From NCBI RefSeq assembly GCF_000317555.1, contig NC_019745.1, positions 248,001 to 312,000 on the forward strand: a stretch of DNA of 64,000 nt, given 5' to 3'. The notes below the pieces were generated by a model, which was not told the origin of the DNA, searched no databases, and worked only from the letters and a program-made list of their open reading frames with translations. Of the stretch, positions 1 through 8,526 are shown in pieces. The first letter of the stretch is position 1. Each line of letters starts with the position of its first letter. This DNA is from Gloeocapsa sp. PCC 7428 (GTDB taxonomy: Bacteria; Cyanobacteriota; Cyanobacteriia; Cyanobacteriales; Chroococcidiopsidaceae). Position numbers and translations under genes: made by a program.

Positions 1-1
1 A

Positions 2-595
2 GAAGCGCATCGCATGAGTCCTTATTCTCAACGCGCCAACGATGTTTCGGTGGTTTTAGATTTAATGATTCATGACATCGACTTACTACTAGAGTTAGCT
101 GGCGCACCGATCGTTAAGTTAACCGCAAGTGGTAGTCGTGCTGCTGGTTCTGGTTACTTAGATTATGTCACTGCGATTCTTGGCTTCGCGAATGGGATTG
201 TGGCAACACTCACCGCGAGTAAAGTCACGCATCGCAAAATTCGGCGAATTGCAGCGCATTGTAAAAACTCGCTGACAGAAGCAGATTTTCTGAATAATGA
301 AATCTTGATTCACCGTCAGACAACCGCCAACTACATGACAGATTACGGTCAGGTACTTTATCGTCAAGATGGCTTGATTGAGAAAGTTTACACAAGTAAC
401 ATCGAACCACTACACGCCGAATTAGAACACTTTGTCTCATGCGTACGTGGTGGCAATCAACCTTCAGTAGGCGGCGAACAAGCGCTTAAAGCTTTACGTC
501 TAGCCAGTTCCATTGAGCAGATGGCTTTAGATGGGAAAGCTTGGAAAGAAGAAGTAGAGCTTTATCAACGTAATGGCTCTGCGGTCGTTATCTAA
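2..595 (+). CDS. Gfo/Idh/MocA family oxidoreductase, C-terminal part (5' end outside window)
   Basis: The reading frame is already open at the window edge (Glu-Ala-His-Arg precede the first in-window Met), so this is the C-terminal 197 or so residues of a longer protein. The segment VSVVLDLMIHDIDLLLELAG matches the conserved substrate-side helix of Gfo/Idh/MocA NAD(P)-dependent sugar or cyclitol dehydrogenases, with the His-Asp pair in the catalytic position. The later PLHAELEHFVSCVRGG and GEQALKALRLASSIEQ stretches are typical of the family's C-terminal domain. The N-terminal Rossmann fold lies upstream of the window. Substrate is unknown; nucleotide-sugar dehydrogenases of the MviM/WlbA type are the nearest look-alikes. 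A likely terminator follows 30 bases after the stop. Confidence 0.8.
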   Translation, partial: EAHRMSPYSQRANDVSVVLDLMIHDIDLLLELAGAPIVKLTASGSRAAGSGYLDYVTAILGFANGIVATLTASKVTHRKIRRIAAHCKNSLTEADFLNNEILIHRQTTANYMTDYGQVLYRQDGLIEKVYTSNIEPLHAELEHFVSCVRGGNQPSVGGEQALKALRLASSIEQMALDGKAWKEEVELYQRNGSAVVI

Positions 596-624
596 GCTTC
601 CAAAATTATATATTTATTATATAC

Positions 625-657
625 AGCCCAATTCTGTTGTCAGATGAGGGCTTTTTT
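625..657 (+). terminator. Probable rho-independent terminator
   Basis: AGCCC (625-629) pairs with GGGCT (648-652) across an 18-base loop, followed by a run of T. It sits 30 bases downstream of the oxidoreductase stop. The stem is only 5 bp, so strength is uncertain. Confidence 0.45.
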
Positions 658-693
658 AGAGGAATCAGGGATCGGAGGTTAGGGAATTTTTCC

Positions 694-880
694 TTATGTC
701 ATTTGTTGGGGAGGTAAATCTAAACGCTTTATTCGTAAGTGTTGTGCGCCGTCTTCCCACAATTTTTTCAGCTTTTCGGAAATAAGTCTATAAATTTGAC
801 ACCAAATCGCGATCGCGTGTTTTTTATCTTGTCCATGATTGCCAACTTGTCTCTTTCCGCAATAGCATAAAAAAGATTTT
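694..880 (-). pseudogene. Possible gene remnant: open minus-strand frame without a start
   Basis: On the minus strand a frame ending in TAA at 694-696 stays open for about 60 codons. It reads like protein: a Cys-x-Cys-Gly-Lys-Arg start, then KKHAIAIWCQIYRLISEKL, and a basic tail ending DLPPQQMT. The frame begins after a TGA and contains no ATG, GTG or TTG at its head, and homopolymer runs (A7 and T6) lie at that point. This suggests a frameshifted or 5'-truncated relic. I do not recognise the family. It could also be chance; the amphipathic, Lys/Leu-rich composition is the main argument for real descent. Confidence 0.3.
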
Positions 881-969
881 TTTAATCATAAGTTTTACAA
901 ATTAGCAAGTAAAAATATTAAAATCGAAAACGGATAAGATCAGAATTCTGACACTAGAGGAGAGCATAT

Positions 970-1107
970 ATGTCTGACTTAGACCGTGGCATCATGAAAT
1001 TTAAGGGAGCCGATTCCCCTAAAGCGGTTGCGATTTCAACAATGCTGATATTAGGTTCAATCGCGGTTCTCATTTTATGGGCGCTGCAAGTAGCCTATAC
1101 TCAATAG
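970..1107 (+). CDS. Small single-span membrane protein (45 aa), unidentified
   Basis: A 45-codon frame preceded by a good ribosome-binding site (AGAGGAGAG, 6 bases before ATG). The N-terminal 18 residues are charged (MSDLDRGIMKFKGADSP). They are followed by one hydrophobic segment (residues about 19-40, AVAISTMLILGSIAVLILWA) and a short polar tail ending in Gln. This architecture is that of the many small one-helix subunits of cyanobacterial thylakoid complexes (photosystems, NDH-1, cytochrome b6f). I cannot match it to a named subunit from memory. It is flanked by 862 bases of otherwise non-coding or degraded sequence and has no obvious operon partner. Confidence 0.7.
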   Translation: MSDLDRGIMKFKGADSPKAVAISTMLILGSIAVLILWALQVAYTQ

Positions 1108-1372
1108 TGAATAGGAGGCGTCGGAGGTCAGAGATCAGAAAGCAGAGTCAACCGAAGATTAAGCGATAGACGCCGCAGCGATCGCATCGCTAGCAAGTTC
1201 AACACAAATATTTCTAGATACAAATCTATACAAAACTCTGATTGCTGACCTCTGTTTTTGCCATGCACCGAGGTATTACTTTAAAGTAAGAAGCAAATCA
1301 TAAAAATAATCTGCCAAAGTTGCGTTACTCTAACTAATCAGAAGTCCCTCAACCCTAGTTTCTAATTCTAAA

Positions 1373-4303
1373 ATGCTGCAAGTCTGGGGTGCGATCGCTA
1401 TTTTTTTGATCTGTCCCCTCATTGGTGGATTACCATTAATTGCTTGGATGACATCAGCGCTGACGCGGCGTAACTTAGCAAATATCGGTACAGGAAATAT
1501 CAGTGTTTCCGCAGCTTTTTATCACGGTGGTAAACTTGCAGGCATTCTCGCAGTTTTATCTGAAGCTTTAAAAGGAATAGCGGCGGTGCTGATGGCGCGG
1601 GCGTTCTTTCCCCAAGCCCCCGAATGGGAGTTAATCGCCTTAATTGCGCTGGTAATGGGGCGCTATTGGATCGGTAGAGGTGCGGGAACGACAAATGTAG
1701 TTTGGGGATTTATTGTTCACGATCCGGTTGTTGCAGGTTTAGTATTTCTGATTGGTGGAATAAGTTTTACTGTCTTACGCGAAAGACAATTAGGCAAATA
1801 TGGCATTTTAATTTTATTTCCGTTGTTGACCGCGTTGCTCCGCCCGCATGACTCAGCCCGAATTGTTGCGGCGATCGCACTCGCGGTTCTACTAGGATGG
1901 ATTTATCAAAAAATCCCTGACGATTTAAACTTAACAGCAGATGCAGGACACGCGGAGTCGCAAAAAGTGTTTCGCTTTTTTCGTGGTGATAAAGCCATAG
2001 TTTCTTTAAGTGATGAATTATCAGCGGCTCAAGTCGGGCAAAAAGCTGCTACGCTATCACAATTACTACGCTGGGGCTACCCAGTGCCAAAGGGTTGGGT
2101 ACTTCCTCCTGGTGATGACTCAGAACCTTTCGTAACTTATCTCCCAACCTCGGAAAAGTCCCCTTTAGTTGTACGTTCTTCCGCCGTAGGCGAAGATTCT
2201 CAGCAAGCCTCAGCCGCAGGACAGTATAAAACAGTTTTAAATGTAACAAGTCAAGCGCAATTACAGCAGGCGATCGCCTCGGTTTTAGCTTCTTACGACA
2301 ATCCAAGTGCGATCGAGTACCGCAAAGGGCGTGGTTTGCCAGAAGCTGCAATGGCGGTACTGATTCAAACACAAGTCCAGGGTGTATTTTCTGGAGTTGC
2401 GTTTAGCCGCGATCCGATGACGCAGCAAGGTGATGCTGTGGTAATTGAAGCTTTACCAGGAAATGCTAGCAAAGTTGTTTCGGGACAAGTGACACCAGAG
2501 CAATATCGCGTTATTGTGTCCCAAGCTGACTTAGAACATAGCCAAAACTGGGTTTTACCGGAAAATATTGCGTTAGCTGTTGAAGGTGAGGGGGATATTC
2601 CACCACGCTTGATTCGACAAGTTGCTTTTTTAGCCCGACACCTTGAGGCGCGCTATCACGGTATTCCACAAGATATCGAGTGGAGTTACGATGGTGAAAC
2701 TTTGTGGTTGTTACAATCGCGCCCGATTACAACGCTGTTACCAATTTGGACGCGGAAAATCGCTGCTGAAGTCATTCCTGGGTTGATTCGTCCGCTCACT
2801 TGGTCAATCAATCGTCCTTTAACTTGTGGCGTGTGGGGCGAAATCTTCACGATTGTTTTAGGAAGTCGCGCGCGGGGTTTAGATTTTAATCAAACTGCAA
2901 CTTTGCATTATTCGCGGGCTTACTTTAATGCTTCTTTGCTAGGGCGGATCTTTTTACGCATGGGTTTACCGCCGGAAAGTTTGGAGTTTTTGACGCGAGG
3001 GGCAAAGTTTAGTAAACCGCCGTTACGTTCGACGCTACGCAATACTCCAGGTTTAATGCGGTTACTCAATCGCGAGTTGAATTTAGTTAAAGATTTTGAA
3101 AAAGATTACCGACAACACTTTCAGCCAGCGTTGGTTGCGTTGCATGACTTGAGCGATCGCGATCCCGCAAAGTTGCTATCACAAATCGACTCGATTTTGG
3201 TGTTGCTGAAAAGGGCGACTTATTACAGTATTTTGGCACCTTTGAGCGCGGCTTTACGGCAGGCGATTTTTAAGGCAAAAGATACAGAAATCGATAACAG
3301 TCTGACTCCTGAAGTTGCGGCGTTGCGATCGCTTGCGCAACTTGCTGAGGATGCGCGTCGTGTCTTACCTGTGGTACCAGAATCTACAGAATCGGTGTTT
3401 GTGCAGTTGGCGGCGACAGATCGCGGTAGAGAGATTTTACAACGGTTTGATGAGTTGTTGGCGCGTTATGGTTATTTGAGTGAAGTGGGGACTGATATTG
3501 CAGTTCCCACTTGGCGGGAGGAACCGGAGTATGTGCGCGAGTTGTTTGTGCAGTTTGTGGGGAATGAGGGGTTAGAAAGGAACGAACCACAAAGACGCAT
3601 AGACGGCCGTAAGGCGGCTTCTCGTGGAGTAGGACGCAAAGGAAAGAAAGGTTTGGTGCAAGCGCGTGTTGATTTGAAGGGGAGGGTGACGGAGGTTTAT
3701 AGTCAGTTGTTGGCGCATTTGCGTTGGCGGTTTGTGGCTTTGGAACGAGTTTGGATTGCGTCGGGATTGTTGGAATCTACGGGGGATATTTTCTTTTTGG
3801 AGTTTGAGGAAGTGCGGCGGGTTGTTGCGGGTATTGACTCGAAGAAGTTGAGTTATGATTTGCAGGATTTGGTGACACAGCGGCGATCGCGCTTGGAAAA
3901 TGACCGTATTTTAGACGCACCTTTTCTCGTCTATGGTAATTCTCCACCTGCTCCTTCTGCTCCCTCTATTTCCTCTGCTTCCCTACTACAGGGCATTGGT
4001 GCTAGTCCTGGTAGGGTGGAAGGATATGTTAAGGTGTTACGCAATTTGCAAGGAGTTTCTGCGATTGACCGCGATACGATTTTGGTCGTACCTTATACTG
4101 ATTCTGGCTGGGCACCACTATTAGCAAGATCTGGTGGATTGATTGCAGAAGTAGGAGGACGTCTTTCTCATGGGGCTATTGTGGCGCGCGAGTACGGATT
4201 ACCGGCAGTTATGGATATTCATAATGCGACGGTTATTCTGAAAGATGGGCAAAGAGTACAAATCGATGGTCAGCTAGGAACCGTGCAAATTCTTTCCGAT
4301 TAA
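1373..4303 (+). CDS. PlsY-like membrane domain fused to a PEP synthase/PPDK-like phosphotransferase
   Basis: This is a 976-residue fusion. Residues 1-190 are a polytopic membrane region resembling PlsY (acyl-phosphate:glycerol-3-phosphate acyltransferase). GTGNISVSAAF stands in for the GSGNxGATN motif, SEALKG for DxxKG, and GRGAGTTN for GGKGVAT; the His normally before the last motif is replaced (VMGRYW). Residues about 200-460 are the ATP-grasp, PEP/pyruvate-binding domain (VVRSSAVGEDSQQASAAGQY; PQDIEWSYDG). The C-terminus (about 900-970) is the mobile PEP-utilising domain, with the phospho-His motif GGRLSHGAIVAREYGLPAVM. A dispersed repeat is inserted in frame near residues 736-759. Acyltransferase activity is doubtful given the altered motifs; phosphotransfer to an unknown acceptor is plausible. 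A lipid kinase follows 23 bases later, suggesting a lipid-linked operon. Confidence 0.85.
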   Translation: MLQVWGAIAIFLICPLIGGLPLIAWMTSALTRRNLANIGTGNISVSAAFYHGGKLAGILAVLSEALKGIAAVLMARAFFPQAPEWELIALIALVMGRYWIGRGAGTTNVVWGFIVHDPVVAGLVFLIGGISFTVLRERQLGKYGILILFPLLTALLRPHDSARIVAAIALAVLLGWIYQKIPDDLNLTADAGHAESQKVFRFFRGDKAIVSLSDELSAAQVGQKAATLSQLLRWGYPVPKGWVLPPGDDSEPFVTYLPTSEKSPLVVRSSAVGEDSQQASAAGQYKTVLNVTSQAQLQQAIASVLASYDNPSAIEYRKGRGLPEAAMAVLIQTQVQGVFSGVAFSRDPMTQQGDAVVIEALPGNASKVVSGQVTPEQYRVIVSQADLEHSQNWVLPENIALAVEGEGDIPPRLIRQVAFLARHLEARYHGIPQDIEWSYDGETLWLLQSRPITTLLPIWTRKIAAEVIPGLIRPLTWSINRPLTCGVWGEIFTIVLGSRARGLDFNQTATLHYSRAYFNASLLGRIFLRMGLPPESLEFLTRGAKFSKPPLRSTLRNTPGLMRLLNRELNLVKDFEKDYRQHFQPALVALHDLSDRDPAKLLSQIDSILVLLKRATYYSILAPLSAALRQAIFKAKDTEIDNSLTPEVAALRSLAQLAEDARRVLPVVPESTESVFVQLAATDRGREILQRFDELLARYGYLSEVGTDIAVPTWREEPEYVRELFVQFVGNEGLERNEPQRRIDGRKAASRGVGRKGKKGLVQARVDLKGRVTEVYSQLLAHLRWRFVALERVWIASGLLESTGDIFFLEFEEVRRVVAGIDSKKLSYDLQDLVTQRRSRLENDRILDAPFLVYGNSPPAPSAPSISSASLLQGIGASPGRVEGYVKVLRNLQGVSAIDRDTILVVPYTDSGWAPLLARSGGLIAEVGGRLSHGAIVAREYGLPAVMDIHNATVILKDGQRVQIDGQLGTVQILSD
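3580..3650 (+). repeat. Dispersed repeat inserted in frame inside the fusion gene
   Basis: The stretch starts with AACGAACCACAAAGACGCAT and ends with GGACGCAAAGGAAAGAAAG. This is the style of the AACCACAGAGACGCAGAG...AAAG element common in cyanobacterial intergenic DNA. It encodes a very basic peptide (RRIDGRKAASRGVGRKGKK) between two normal-looking protein segments and keeps the frame open. Confidence 0.6.
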
Positions 4304-4326
4304 ATTTAGCGAATATCTACAATAAT

Positions 4327-5190
4327 ATGACTCGTCGAGCATTGCTACTCGTCAATCGTCACGCGCGCCAAGGACGCAATCTTGCACAAGCGATCGCGCA
4401 GTTGGAAAGCTTGGGCTTGGAGTTGATTCCAGAAATCACTGAAGATGCGCGGTTTTTGCCGGAAATTATTCGCAGTTATCAAAATAAAGTTGATTTAGCA
4501 ATTGTAGGTGGTGGCGATGGAACGTTGAATGCTGCGGTTGATGGTTTGGTAGATTCGCACTTACCTTTGGGAATTTTGCCTTTGGGAACTGCTAATGACT
4601 TAGCACGTACGCTGGGAATTCCGAATCTTGCCGCAGCTTGTAAAATTATTGCTCGCGGTAATATTCAGTACATTGACTTGGGCTGGGTCAATGGTAAGCA
4701 CTTTTTTAATGTTGCCAGTCTTGGGCTGAGTGTCCAAATTACCCAAAAGCTGACGAAGGAAGCTAAGCGACGTTGGGGAGTTTTTGCGTATGCTATAACG
4801 GCAATTGAAGCGATGTGGCAAGCGCACCCATTTTACGCAGAAATTCGGCGCAATGGACAATCAATTCAGGTGAAAACGATTCAGATTGCGGTTGGCAATG
4901 GTCGTTACTATGGAGGTGGAATGGCGATCGTACACGATGCCAAAATTAATGACCAAAGGTTGGATGTGTACAGTTTAGAAATACAGCATTGGTGGCAAAT
5001 GTTAACTTTATTTCCGGCACTGCGACGCGGAAGGCATACGAAATCGTCGGGTGTTCGGGCTTTTCACGGTCAGGAAATCGAAGTATACACGCGTAAACCA
5101 CTGCCAATCAATACCGATGGAGAAATTACAACGTATACGCCTGCGCATTTTCGTGTGATTCCTCGTGCTTTAGCGGTTTTGATGCCTTAA
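4327..5190 (+). CDS. YegS/DAGK-family lipid kinase
   Basis: A 287-residue protein of the diacylglycerol/sphingosine kinase-like superfamily. The nucleotide-binding signature GGGDGTLNAAVDGL lies at about residues 61-74, followed by LPLGILPLGTANDLARTLG, the second hallmark motif. The C-terminal half has the usual beta-rich lid (VAVGNGRYYGGG-type segment; INTDGE near the end). It should transfer phosphate from ATP to a lipid such as diacylglycerol at the inner face of the membrane; the exact lipid cannot be read from sequence. It lies 23 bases after the PlsY/PEP-synthase fusion and 21 bases before the ExoD-like gene on the same strand, so these three are probably cotranscribed. Confidence 0.9.
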   Translation: MTRRALLLVNRHARQGRNLAQAIAQLESLGLELIPEITEDARFLPEIIRSYQNKVDLAIVGGGDGTLNAAVDGLVDSHLPLGILPLGTANDLARTLGIPNLAAACKIIARGNIQYIDLGWVNGKHFFNVASLGLSVQITQKLTKEAKRRWGVFAYAITAIEAMWQAHPFYAEIRRNGQSIQVKTIQIAVGNGRYYGGGMAIVHDAKINDQRLDVYSLEIQHWWQMLTLFPALRRGRHTKSSGVRAFHGQEIEVYTRKPLPINTDGEITTYTPAHFRVIPRALAVLMP

Positions 5191-5211
5191 CTGTTTTAAT
5201 ACGAACACCCA

Positions 5212-5811
5212 ATGCTTAGATTTTCTCACGATATTAAATTACTGCTAGAAAAATTAGCTTCTCAGCCGTTAACAATTGGTGAGATTCTGGCAGAAACCTC
5301 GGAAAGGGGTTTTAGCTTGGTGATTGCGTTACTCGTTTTACCCTTTTTGTTTCCTATGCCACCTGGGTTCACAGGTCCCTTAGGTTCGGGCTGTTTGTTA
5401 CTTTCGTTACAAATGGCTTTGGGAAGGCGATCGCCTTGGTTGCCTAAAAAAGTTGCACAATTTCAGTTTCCCCGCCGTTTTGTCGTGCAAATTCTCCAAA
5501 ATTTACGACGTGTCACGCGCATAGTTGAAAAAATTGCGCGTCCGCGTTGGACTGCACTCGCCCAAAGCCATATCGCTTGGCAACTTAATGGAGTGTGTAT
5601 TTCTTGGTTGACAATCTTGTTAATTTCTCCGATTCCTTTTACAAACCCGATTCCCACTGTAGGAATCTTGCTATTTGCTGTGGCGACTTTGGAATCGGAC
5701 GGTTTATTAATGTGTGTGAGTTATGTACTGACGGCTTTGATTACTTTAATAGTCGTATCTATTGGTTACACACTTTGGCAGGCTCCCAATTTTTTGCCGA
5801 ATGTATTTTAA
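5212..5811 (+). CDS. ExoD-like exopolysaccharide biosynthesis membrane protein
   Basis: A 199-residue protein with the ExoD (PF06055) pattern. The N-terminal helix contains LTIGEILAETSERGFSLV. This is followed by a hydrophobic stretch LVLPFLFPMPPGFTGPLG, the family's most conserved region, then a central basic segment (RRFVVQILQNLRRVTRIVEK) and two more C-terminal membrane spans. ExoD proteins affect exopolysaccharide production in rhizobia; the molecular role is not established. Third gene in an apparent operon with the lipid kinase and fusion gene, supporting an envelope or glycolipid theme. A short palindrome between this gene and the convergent next one may serve as terminator. Confidence 0.85.
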   Translation: MLRFSHDIKLLLEKLASQPLTIGEILAETSERGFSLVIALLVLPFLFPMPPGFTGPLGSGCLLLSLQMALGRRSPWLPKKVAQFQFPRRFVVQILQNLRRVTRIVEKIARPRWTALAQSHIAWQLNGVCISWLTILLISPIPFTNPIPTVGILLFAVATLESDGLLMCVSYVLTALITLIVVSIGYTLWQAPNFLPNVF

Positions 5812-5820
5812 GCCCCTAGA

Positions 5821-5838
5821 TCCCCCAATAGTGGGGGA
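5821..5838. repeat. Short palindrome (TCCCCC...GGGGGA)
   Basis: TCCCCC-AATAGT-GGGGGA forms a 6-bp stem between two convergent genes, followed by ACTTTG. A related palindrome with the same flank occurs at 45960-45977, so it belongs to a small dispersed family. It may act as a bidirectional terminator. Confidence 0.55.
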
Positions 5839-5909
5839 CTTTGAGGTAATCTGACACGTTTGGTTATTTCCCGCCCTCTGAGTTTTGAGATGTTGGCGTG
5901 AAAGTTTCT

Positions 5910-6614
5910 CTAGCGCGTTTCTTGTCGTCGGTCTACAACTTTTACGTTAGGTTCAGTAGTTGTACTGTTGACAACGCGTTCGGTATGAACTTCGCTAGTG
6001 TATTGTGGTGTTCTTTGCTCAACAGTTTCAACTTGCGTTGGAGTTGTGTTTGTACGGCTTTGGCTAACAGGTATATCGTATACTGCCCACTGATGAATAC
6101 CTCGGCTACTTAAAACTGTGCCAGCGCGGTCAATATCTGCGGCGGTACCTTCTACAAACACTAGGTAATCGCCTTGCGAGACGCGATCGCTGTATCCTTG
6201 TGCTTCTTCTTCTGGAATTCCTAGCCCTGTTAATGCACCGACGATGCTTCCTGCTGCTGCGCCGATACCTGCACCAGCCAAGGTTGTGGCAATTGTTCCA
6301 CCCGCAAGGAAAGGACCTACACCAGGAATGAGTAAGGCTTCTAAACCTACTAACAAACCGCCAACGCCGCCTAAAACTGTACCTGTGGTTGCACCAATAC
6401 CAGCGCCTTCTTGTGCTTCAGTTTCTCCGCGTTGCTTAACTTGATTGCGGTTTTCTACGTCAACTCCTGCAACCTGATCGTTACGGTTTGTGTCTTTAGC
6501 TAAGATTGAAACTTTGTCCATTGAGAAGCCTGAATCTCTTAGGGCATTAAGTGCGGATTCAGCCTCTGTCCGGCTGGAAAATGTACCAACTGCACGCTTA
6601 AGCTGAGTTGCCAT
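5910..6614 (-). CDS. Stress-type protein with YflT/GS17M-like N-terminus and glycine-rich membrane hairpin
   Basis: A 234-residue protein. The N-terminus (AVGTFSSRTEAESALNALRDSGF...KVSILAKD) resembles the general stress protein 17M/YflT domain. A long Gly/Ala-rich region (GAGIGATTGTVLGGVGGLLVG and later GAGIGAAAGSIVGALTGLG), able to form membrane-inserting helices, follows. A second alpha-beta segment (GDYLVFVEGTAADIDRAGTVL) mirrors the first, then a polar disordered tail ends in basic residues. The start is supported by GGAGGGAATA just before ATG. A paralogue with the same plan lies at 12380-12895. Database entries often mislabel such proteins as LytS-type kinases; no kinase motif is present here. 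Function unknown, probably envelope stress. Confidence 0.75.
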   Translation of the reverse strand: MATQLKRAVGTFSSRTEAESALNALRDSGFSMDKVSILAKDTNRNDQVAGVDVENRNQVKQRGETEAQEGAGIGATTGTVLGGVGGLLVGLEALLIPGVGPFLAGGTIATTLAGAGIGAAAGSIVGALTGLGIPEEEAQGYSDRVSQGDYLVFVEGTAADIDRAGTVLSSRGIHQWAVYDIPVSQSRTNTTPTQVETVEQRTPQYTSEVHTERVVNSTTTEPNVKVVDRRQETR

Positions 6615-6829
6615 TATTCCCTCCTTTTGTGACTACAACAGTATTGAAGCTTTGAGCTTCTTTACATGAGTTTCTAGTTTCGCGAATTAAACTCTGTGTT
6701 TCATCAGTCTCTGGTTTTACATATTTATCTATCACAAGAGAGGGAGGAATTGTGATTTATACACTGAACAGTGGACAGCGAAGATTTTCAACTGTCAACT
6801 CTCCACTATAATTTGTCACTGTACACTAG

Positions 6830-6903
<74 letters not shown>

Positions 6904-7119
6904 GCAGAACAATGATATTAGCATAGACCTCAACTAGAATGCAATCGTCCAGATTTTTTGTAAAGCGATCGCATTGATATGTAAGTGGTATCCTGCTTTA
7001 TGTTTACCAGGAAATTCCTACTAGATCGACAAAGCGTGTAAAAATAGATACTAATTAACAGCGTGTAAGGCTTCCTTAATAAATCAACCTACCTAATATC
7101 TAAGCAAGAGGTGAGCTTT

Positions 7120-7977
7120 ATGTCAGAACTGAATCAACAGAGATATAGTGACACTGCGATTGTTTTTTTACATATTCCTAAAGCTGCGGGTAGTACACTT
7201 AATACAGTAATTAATCGTCAATACGCAAAAGATTCGATTTTCTCTATTTATGGTTTTGAACGTAGTGAAAGAGAAGCTAAAACTGTAGAGCAGTTTAAAA
7301 CTCTGCCGGAAACGCGTCGAAGTAAAATAAAACTTTTGAGAGGACACGTTGGCTTCGGACTGCACGATTACTTACCGCAGCCATCAACCTATATTACTCT
7401 ACTACGTGACCCAGCCGAGCGAGTTGTTTCGCTCTATCGTTACATCATTCGCCGACCAGAGCATCCACTTTATGACCCAGTAAAAACTAATAATTTGAGT
7501 CTAGAAGAGTTTGTGCGTAGTGGTATAGCTCCGAGCGCCTATAATGGTCAGACTAAAATTATAGCTGGATTTAAAAAGGGCAGTACGGAGTACGAAGATT
7601 TTTCAATAAAACTGTTAGAGGTTGCTAAAAAAAATATACAAGAACATTTTGCCGTCGTGGGGTTAACTGAAAAGTTTGATGAGTCTCTCCTCTTGCTGCA
7701 AAGGGTTTTAGGTTGGAAACTTCTTTTTTACAGAAGGAAAAACGTCGCTGAACAGACAAACAAAGATATACCATCAACTACGACTTCCCTTATTCAAAAA
7801 TACAATGAATTAGATATGGAACTCTACCATTTCGCAGAAAAGTATTTAGAAAATCAGATGAATTTGTATGGAGATTCTTTGATTAGAGATATTAATAGAT
7901 TTAAGTTTTTGAATCAGCAATATGGGCAAGTTTCATTGGTTTCACGTTCGCTATTGAGTAAAATGAAGTTCTTCTAA
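7120..7977 (+). CDS. Sulfotransferase-family protein
   Basis: A 285-residue soluble protein. The 5'-phosphosulfate-binding loop FLHIPKAAGSTLNTVI is at about residues 13-28 and the 3'-phosphate motif LLRDPAERVVSLYRY at about 95-109. Both are typical of PAPS-dependent sulfotransferases of the Sulfotransfer_2 type. It should transfer sulfate to a carbohydrate or other hydroxyl acceptor, which is not identifiable. The ATG at 7120 is chosen over an upstream in-frame GTG because AGAGGTGAG ends just before it. The gene stands alone between tRNA-Val and a convergent universal stress protein. Its A+T content seems somewhat above its neighbours, compatible with accessory origin. Confidence 0.8.
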   Translation: MSELNQQRYSDTAIVFLHIPKAAGSTLNTVINRQYAKDSIFSIYGFERSEREAKTVEQFKTLPETRRSKIKLLRGHVGFGLHDYLPQPSTYITLLRDPAERVVSLYRYIIRRPEHPLYDPVKTNNLSLEEFVRSGIAPSAYNGQTKIIAGFKKGSTEYEDFSIKLLEVAKKNIQEHFAVVGLTEKFDESLLLLQRVLGWKLLFYRRKNVAEQTNKDIPSTTTSLIQKYNELDMELYHFAEKYLENQMNLYGDSLIRDINRFKFLNQQYGQVSLVSRSLLSKMKFF

Positions 7978-8047
7978 CTACTCAAAAGCGATCGCATTTT
8001 TAATAGGGTTATCAGCTTTTGTTATTTTACCAATTTTCAATTAAGTA

Positions 8048-8473
8048 TTATTTGCGCAAAACTATAACAGGGCAATGCGCGAATCGAACGACTCTTTCTG
8101 CTACAGAACCAAGGAAAAAACGACTCAAACCAGTACGTCCATGTGAGGGGATAACTATTAAGTCAGCATTGATTTCTTGAGCGTAATCAATAATTTTAGA
8201 ACTAGGATCGCCGACTAAGACTCCTATATGAACTCCTTGATATTCTGATGTCAAGCGTTCTTGTAGTACTTCTTGCACGTGTTTTATGCGTGTCCCATCA
8301 TCTATTGTACTCCAAACAATTCCTGGTTCAGCAGGATGGAGATGAGAGAGAACGTGCAATACGTGTAGTTGAGAAGGATCTTTAACAAATTCTCGTGCTG
8401 GTTCAAGTGCAGCGAAGGATTCCTCAGAAAAATCGATTGGCACTAAAACACAATTTTTTTCTAACCAAGTCAT
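8048..8473 (-). CDS. Universal stress protein (UspA family)
   Basis: A 141-residue single-domain Usp. The N-terminal strand VLVPIDFSEES and the C-terminal nucleotide-binding motif SHGRTGLSRFFLGSVAERV (G-x2-G-x9-G-S) are both intact, placing it with ATP-binding members. The Walker-like aspartate is in PIDFS. The ATG at 8473 has an AAGGA box about 8 bases upstream and is preferred over an in-frame GTG at 8494. It probably acts as a cytoplasmic dimer in stress survival; nothing nearby narrows the role. Confidence 0.92.
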   Translation of the reverse strand: MTWLEKNCVLVPIDFSEESFAALEPAREFVKDPSQLHVLHVLSHLHPAEPGIVWSTIDDGTRIKHVQEVLQERLTSEYQGVHIGVLVGDPSSKIIDYAQEINADLIVIPSHGRTGLSRFFLGSVAERVVRFAHCPVIVLRK

Positions 8474-8526
8474 AACATTTTTCCTTATTAGCACTCACAG
8501 CTTTTTGAGGTGGTGGGTAATAGGTA

